Shown here piece after piece: positions 60,445-64,000 of a stretch of DNA of 64,000 nt; position 1 is the first letter of the stretch; the number at the start of each line of letters is the position of its first letter. Below the pieces are notes generated by a model, which was not told the DNA's origin, made no database searches, and was given only the letters and a program-made list of their open reading frames with translations. Position numbers and translations under genes: made by a program. This DNA is from Streptomyces sp. NBRC 110611 (lineage in GTDB: Bacteria > Actinomycetota > Actinomycetes > Streptomycetales > Streptomycetaceae): NCBI RefSeq assembly GCF_001590865.1, contig NZ_BBUY01000016.1, positions 6,085-70,084 on the forward strand. Reading direction: 5' to 3'.

Positions 60445-61706
60445 GCGCGAGCCTCCGAGGGTGTCCGTGCCGCACGGGCGGCCAGTTCGCGGGCGCGGGC
60501 GCGCGCCCAGGTCTCCGCCTCCAGGACGTCCGCGACGGAGAGCGGGGTTCCGCGCGCCGGTGTGTCCTGTTCGGCGACCACCGCGGCGACCGTATCCACA
60601 ATTCCGTTGAACGGCAGCCCGCCTGTGAGGAACGCGTCCACACATTCCTCGTTGGCCGCGTTGAAGACGGCTGGAGCGGTGCCCCCGAGCTCGCCGACGT
60701 GCCGTGCGAGGCGGACCGACGGGAAGGCGTCGTCGTCGAGCGGGAAGAACTCCCACGCCGATGCCCGGCTCCAGTCGAAGGCGGGTGCCGCGTCGGGTAC
60801 GCGCTCGGGCCAGCCGAGGCCGAGGGCGATGGGCCCGCGCATGTCCGGGGGCGTCGCCTGGGCCAGGGTCGAACCGTCCGTGAACTCCACCATCGAGTGG
60901 ACGCAGGACTGCGGATGGACGACGACCTCGATGCGGTCGAACGGGATGTCGTACAACAGGTGCGCCTCGATGACCTCCAGGCCCTTGTTGACGAGGGTCG
61001 CGGAGTTGACCGTGATCACCGGTCCCATCGCCCAGGTGGGGTGGGCGAGCGCGTCCTCGACGGTGACGTCGGCCAGCTCCTCCTTCGTACGGCCGCGGAA
61101 GGGGCCGCCGGAGGCGGTGACGACGAGCTTGCGGACGTCGGCGCGGGCGCCGGCGGCCAGCGCCTGGAAGAGCGCGGCGTGCTCGGAGTCGACGGGGATG
61201 ATCTGCCCGGGGGCCGCGAGCTCCTTGACCAGCGGGCCGCCGACGATCAGCGACTCCTTGTTGGCCAGGGCCAGCACCCGGCCGGCCTTCAGGGCGGCCA
61301 GGGTCGGGGCCAGGCCGATGGAGCCGGTGATGCCGTTGAGGACGGTGTGGCAGGGGGAGGCGGCCAGTTCGGTGGCCGCGTCCGGGCCGGCCAGTATCTC
61401 GGGCAGCGGCTCGCCCGCGCCGTACCGCTCGGCCAGCGCCGCGCGCAGCGCGGGTACCGCGTCCTCGCGCGCCACCGCGACGGTGGCCACCCGCAGCCGG
61501 TGCGCCTGCTCGGCGAGCAGCTCGGGCCGGCCGCCGGCCGCCGAGAGTCCGGTCACCCGGAAGCGGTCGGGGTTGCGCAGCACGAGGTCGGTCGCCTGGG
61601 TGCCGATGGACCCGGTGGAGCCGAGGATCACGATCCGGCGCGGGCCGTCGGGCTCGCCGGGGGCCGGCTCGAAACGCAGGTGCGGATGGGCGAGGGAGTC
61701 CGTCAT
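60441..61706 (-). CDS. dxr: 1-deoxy-D-xylulose 5-phosphate reductoisomerase
   Basis: 421 residues. Second step of the MEP pathway. NADPH site RRIVILGSTGSIGTQATDLV; LALANKESLIVGG; the catalytic and metal site PVDSEHAALFQAL; TASGGPFRGRTKEEL; HPQSCVHSMVEFTDGS. Full length. ATG at 61706 is used; an ATG three codons earlier (61715) is equally possible. It lies upstream of rseP (overlap) and ispG, two of three linked isoprenoid or envelope genes in this block. Confidence 0.96.
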   Translation of the reverse strand: MTDSLAHPHLRFEPAPGEPDGPRRIVILGSTGSIGTQATDLVLRNPDRFRVTGLSAAGGRPELLAEQAHRLRVATVAVAREDAVPALRAALAERYGAGEPLPEILAGPDAATELAASPCHTVLNGITGSIGLAPTLAALKAGRVLALANKESLIVGGPLVKELAAPGQIIPVDSEHAALFQALAAGARADVRKLVVTASGGPFRGRTKEELADVTVEDALAHPTWAMGPVITVNSATLVNKGLEVIEAHLLYDIPFDRIEVVVHPQSCVHSMVEFTDGSTLAQATPPDMRGPIALGLGWPERVPDAAPAFDWSRASAWEFFPLDDDAFPSVRLARHVGELGGTAPAVFNAANEECVDAFLTGGLPFNGIVDTVAAVVAEQDTPARGTPLSVADVLEAETWARARARELAARAARTPSEARA

Positions 61707-61756
61707 GGGGTCCATTGTGGCCGGTCGCCGGGGTGCCGCGGACACGGAGGCGGGCA

Positions 61757-61796
61757 CCGGGGCCCGTCCGGTGGATCCTGGCCGGACGGGCCCCGG
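61757..61796. terminator. Terminator after the acyl-CoA dehydrogenase gene
   Basis: Perfect 15-bp arms (61757-61771 and 61782-61796) with a ten-base loop, 20 bases beyond the acyl-CoA dehydrogenase stop on the minus strand and upstream of dxr. Confidence 0.8.
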
Positions 61797-61816
61797 ACGT
61801 ACGGCCGCGGACGAGG

Positions 61817-63736
61817 TCAGCGGATGGGGCGGTGGACGTTGTCCCTCCGGCTCGCTCCCGGGGTGGCGTCGGCGATCCACGGGCCGTCGCCGCTCGGGTC
61901 GATGATGCCCTCCTCCAGCCAGGTGTAGCTGCCGTCGAGGACCGCGGAGACGACCTTGCGGTCGAGTTCGTCGGTGTTGGTCCACAGCCGCCCGAACAGC
62001 TCCTCGACGCGGATCCGGGCCTGGCGGCAGAAGACGTCGGCCAGCCGCTGCGCCTCGCGCCCGTGCTCGCCGGTCTCGCGCAGGTACTCCGCCCGTACGC
62101 AGGCCGCGCTCATCGCGAAGAGCTCGGCGCCGATGTCGACGATCCGGCCGAGGAAGCCCTGTTTGGTCTCCATCCGGCCCTGCCAGCGGGACATCGCGTA
62201 GAAGGTGGAGCGGGCGAGCTTGCGGGAGGACCGTTCGACGTACCGCAGATGCCCGGCGAGCATGCCGAACTCCTGGTACGTGCGCGGCAGCTGGCCCGGT
62301 CCGGCGACCAGCTTCGGCAGCCAGCGGGCGTAGAACCCGCCCGCCCTGGCGGCCGCCCGGCCCTTGTCGGCGAGGCTCTTGTCGGGGTCGATGAGGTCGC
62401 CGGCGACGGACAGGTGCGCGTCCACCGCCTCCCGGGCGATCAGCAGGTGCATGATCTCGGTCGATCCCTCGAAGATCCGGTTGATCCGCATATCGCGCAG
62501 CATCTGCTCGGCCGGTACGGCGCGTTCCCCGCGGGCGGCGAGCGAGGGCGCGGTCTCGAAGCCGCGTCCGCCGCGGATCTGGACCAGCTCATCGGCCATC
62601 AGCCAGCCCATCTCGGAACCGTAGAGCTTGGCGAGGGCGGCCTCGATACGGATGTCGTTGCGGTTCTCGTCGGCCATCTGGGAGGAGAGGTCGACCACCG
62701 CTTCCAGGGCGAAGGTGGTCGCGGCGATGAAGGAGATCTTGGCGCCGACGGCCTCGTGCTTCGCGATCGGCCGGCCCCACTGCTCACGTGCCGCGGACCA
62801 CTCCCGCGCGACCTTCAGGCACCACTTGCCGGAGCCGACGCACATCGCGGGCAGGGAGAGCCGTCCGGTGTTGAGCGTGGTCAGGGCGATCTTCAGGCCG
62901 GCGCCCTCGGGGCCGATGCGGTGGGCCGCCGGGACCCGCACCTGGTGGAAGCGGGTGACGCCGTTCTCCAGACCCCGCAGGCCCATGAAGGCGTTGCGGT
63001 GCTCGACCGTGATGCCCGGCGAGTCGGCCTCGACGACGAAGGCGGTGATACCGCCCTTGTGGCCGGGGGAGGCGGGCACCCGCGCCATCACCACCAGCAG
63101 GTCGGCGACCACGCCGTTGGTGGTCCACAGCTTCACCCCGTCGAGGACATAGTTCTCCCCGTCCGGGACCGCCGTGGTCGCCAGCCGCGCCGGGTCCGAG
63201 CCGACATCGGGCTCGGTCAGCAGGAACGCCGAGATGTCCGTCCGCGCCAGCCGCGGCAGAAAGGTTTCCTTCTGCTGCTGGGTGCCGAAGAGCTTCAGCG
63301 GCTGCGGGACACCGATCGACTGGTGCGCGGAGAGCAGCGCGCCGATCGCCGGGCTGGCCGACCCGACCAGGGACAGCGCCCGGTTGTAGTAGACCTGGGT
63401 GAGGCCCAGGCCGCCGTACTTCGGGTCGATCTTCATGCCGAGCGCGCCGAGCTCCCGGAGCCCGTTGATGGTCTCGTCCGGGATCTGCCCCTCGCGCTCG
63501 ATCCGGGCGCCGTCGATCTCCGTCTCGCAGAACTCCCGCAGGGTGGCGAGAAACTTCTCCCCGCGGCGTACGTCGTCGACCGTAGGGGTGGGGTGCGGAT
63601 GGATGAGGTCGAGCCGGAACCGCCCCAGGAACAGTTCCTTGGCGAAGCTGGGCTTGCGCCAGTCCTGCTCGCGGGCCGCCTCGGCGACCTGGCGTGCTTC
63701 GCGCTCGGAAACGTTGCGGATGGATGGAGCGGTCAT
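61817..63736 (-). CDS. Acyl-CoA dehydrogenase family flavoprotein, long form
   Basis: 639 residues, longer than the ~380-400 of short forms, like very-long-chain type enzymes. LGALGMKIDPKYGGLGLTQV, FLLTEPDVGSDPARLATTAV (FAD contact) and KLWTTNGVVADLLVVMARV are canonical. The catalytic Glu is in INRIFEGSTEIMHLLIAREA. The extra C-terminal ~180 residues are helical (RYVERSSRKLARSTFYAMSR). Function: alpha-beta oxidation of a fatty or branched acyl-CoA; the substrate is not evident. The start is ATG at 63736. Confidence 0.92.
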   Translation of the reverse strand: MTAPSIRNVSEREARQVAEAAREQDWRKPSFAKELFLGRFRLDLIHPHPTPTVDDVRRGEKFLATLREFCETEIDGARIEREGQIPDETINGLRELGALGMKIDPKYGGLGLTQVYYNRALSLVGSASPAIGALLSAHQSIGVPQPLKLFGTQQQKETFLPRLARTDISAFLLTEPDVGSDPARLATTAVPDGENYVLDGVKLWTTNGVVADLLVVMARVPASPGHKGGITAFVVEADSPGITVEHRNAFMGLRGLENGVTRFHQVRVPAAHRIGPEGAGLKIALTTLNTGRLSLPAMCVGSGKWCLKVAREWSAAREQWGRPIAKHEAVGAKISFIAATTFALEAVVDLSSQMADENRNDIRIEAALAKLYGSEMGWLMADELVQIRGGRGFETAPSLAARGERAVPAEQMLRDMRINRIFEGSTEIMHLLIAREAVDAHLSVAGDLIDPDKSLADKGRAAARAGGFYARWLPKLVAGPGQLPRTYQEFGMLAGHLRYVERSSRKLARSTFYAMSRWQGRMETKQGFLGRIVDIGAELFAMSAACVRAEYLRETGEHGREAQRLADVFCRQARIRVEELFGRLWTNTDELDRKVVSAVLDGSYTWLEEGIIDPSGDGPWIADATPGASRRDNVHRPIR

Positions 63737-64000
63737 CAGGAGCTCACCTCGCCGCGGAATCGGTAGTTCTGCGCCGGCGGGCCGGTCGGGCCGCTGGAAC
63801 AGCGCTCCTTGTGAGAGTTACCCGATCCACGCGGGTTGCACCACTGGAGGTACCGCGCGGAGCGGGCGAGGCGGTGCCTCCTGGCCATACGGGACCAGGG
63901 ACCGGACCGGGCCCAAGGCCGGCCCCGCGCCCTCGGCCCTTCGGGGGGAACGGGCACACGGCGCGCTCCGGTAACAGACACGCGGCGCGCCCCGGGAGCA
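63737..64000. other. Right-hand edge, no gene recognised
   Basis: 264 bases upstream of the acyl-CoA dehydrogenase start. Short overlapping frames only; the likely promoter of that gene is here but no clear -35/-10 pair stands out. Confidence 0.6.

Overview
The window is chromosomal DNA of a Streptomyces-type actinomycete. GC is very high, almost every codon ends in G or C, GTG starts are common, ribosome sites are GGAGG or GGGGGA, and terminators are long GC hairpins. Gene order also fits: rpsO-pnp-M16 peptidase-dapB on one side and ribF, truB-rbfA-infB-nusA-rimP on the other are familiar Streptomyces neighbourhoods. No tRNA, rRNA, CRISPR array or intact transposable element was seen.

Layout: (1) 1-4977, housekeeping genes on the minus strand: dapB (cut by the window edge), an M16 zinc peptidase, pnp and rpsO. 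(2) 5131-39020, a type VII (ESX) secretion locus. The machine parts are eccD/eccC (divergent, 5131-10806), two mycosin proteases (25567-26898, 29008-30282), two WXG100 proteins (30458-31200), eccB/eccE (divergent, 31743-35035), a conserved partner ORF (35035-35880) and an EspI-like MinD ATPase with long Gln/Pro tails (36189-39020). No eccA was seen. (3) Between eccC and the mycosins lie about 15 kb of accessory genes: several two-gene modules in which a ~100-residue helical protein precedes a larger WXG100-like or CpnT-N-like protein, plus a P-loop ATPase, a PH-like protein, small membrane proteins, two paralogous ~120-130-residue proteins and decayed gene fragments. (4) 39228-51716, ribF, a giant degenerate-protease/P-loop protein, and the rimP-nusA-ylxR-infB-DUF503-rbfA-truB translation cluster. 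(5) 51868-53909, a plus-strand trio: lipoprotein, ferritin-like DUF4439 protein and a kinase-fold protein without catalytic residues. (6) 54218-63736, proS, two GNAT acetyltransferases, ispG-rseP-dxr and an acyl-CoA dehydrogenase.

How the parts fit: EccB, C, D and E should form the membrane channel, with EccC as its motor. The WXG100 proteins and the accessory modules are the likely exported cargo. Six small proteins carry the YxxxD/E export motif after their second helix. Five proteins (four large module proteins and one WXG100 protein) end in the same dipeptide, Phe-Gly. The most interesting part is this accessory zone: four modules of small helical protein plus large FG-ended protein, two of them CpnT-N-like without a visible toxin domain, and two paralogous small genes near them. 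The esx promoter region is also notable for a dyad upstream of a plausible promoter, a four-unit 16-bp tandem repeat and a 20-bp inverted repeat. Frameshifted fragments (19945-20484, 20606-20827, 24640-25189) show active turnover here.
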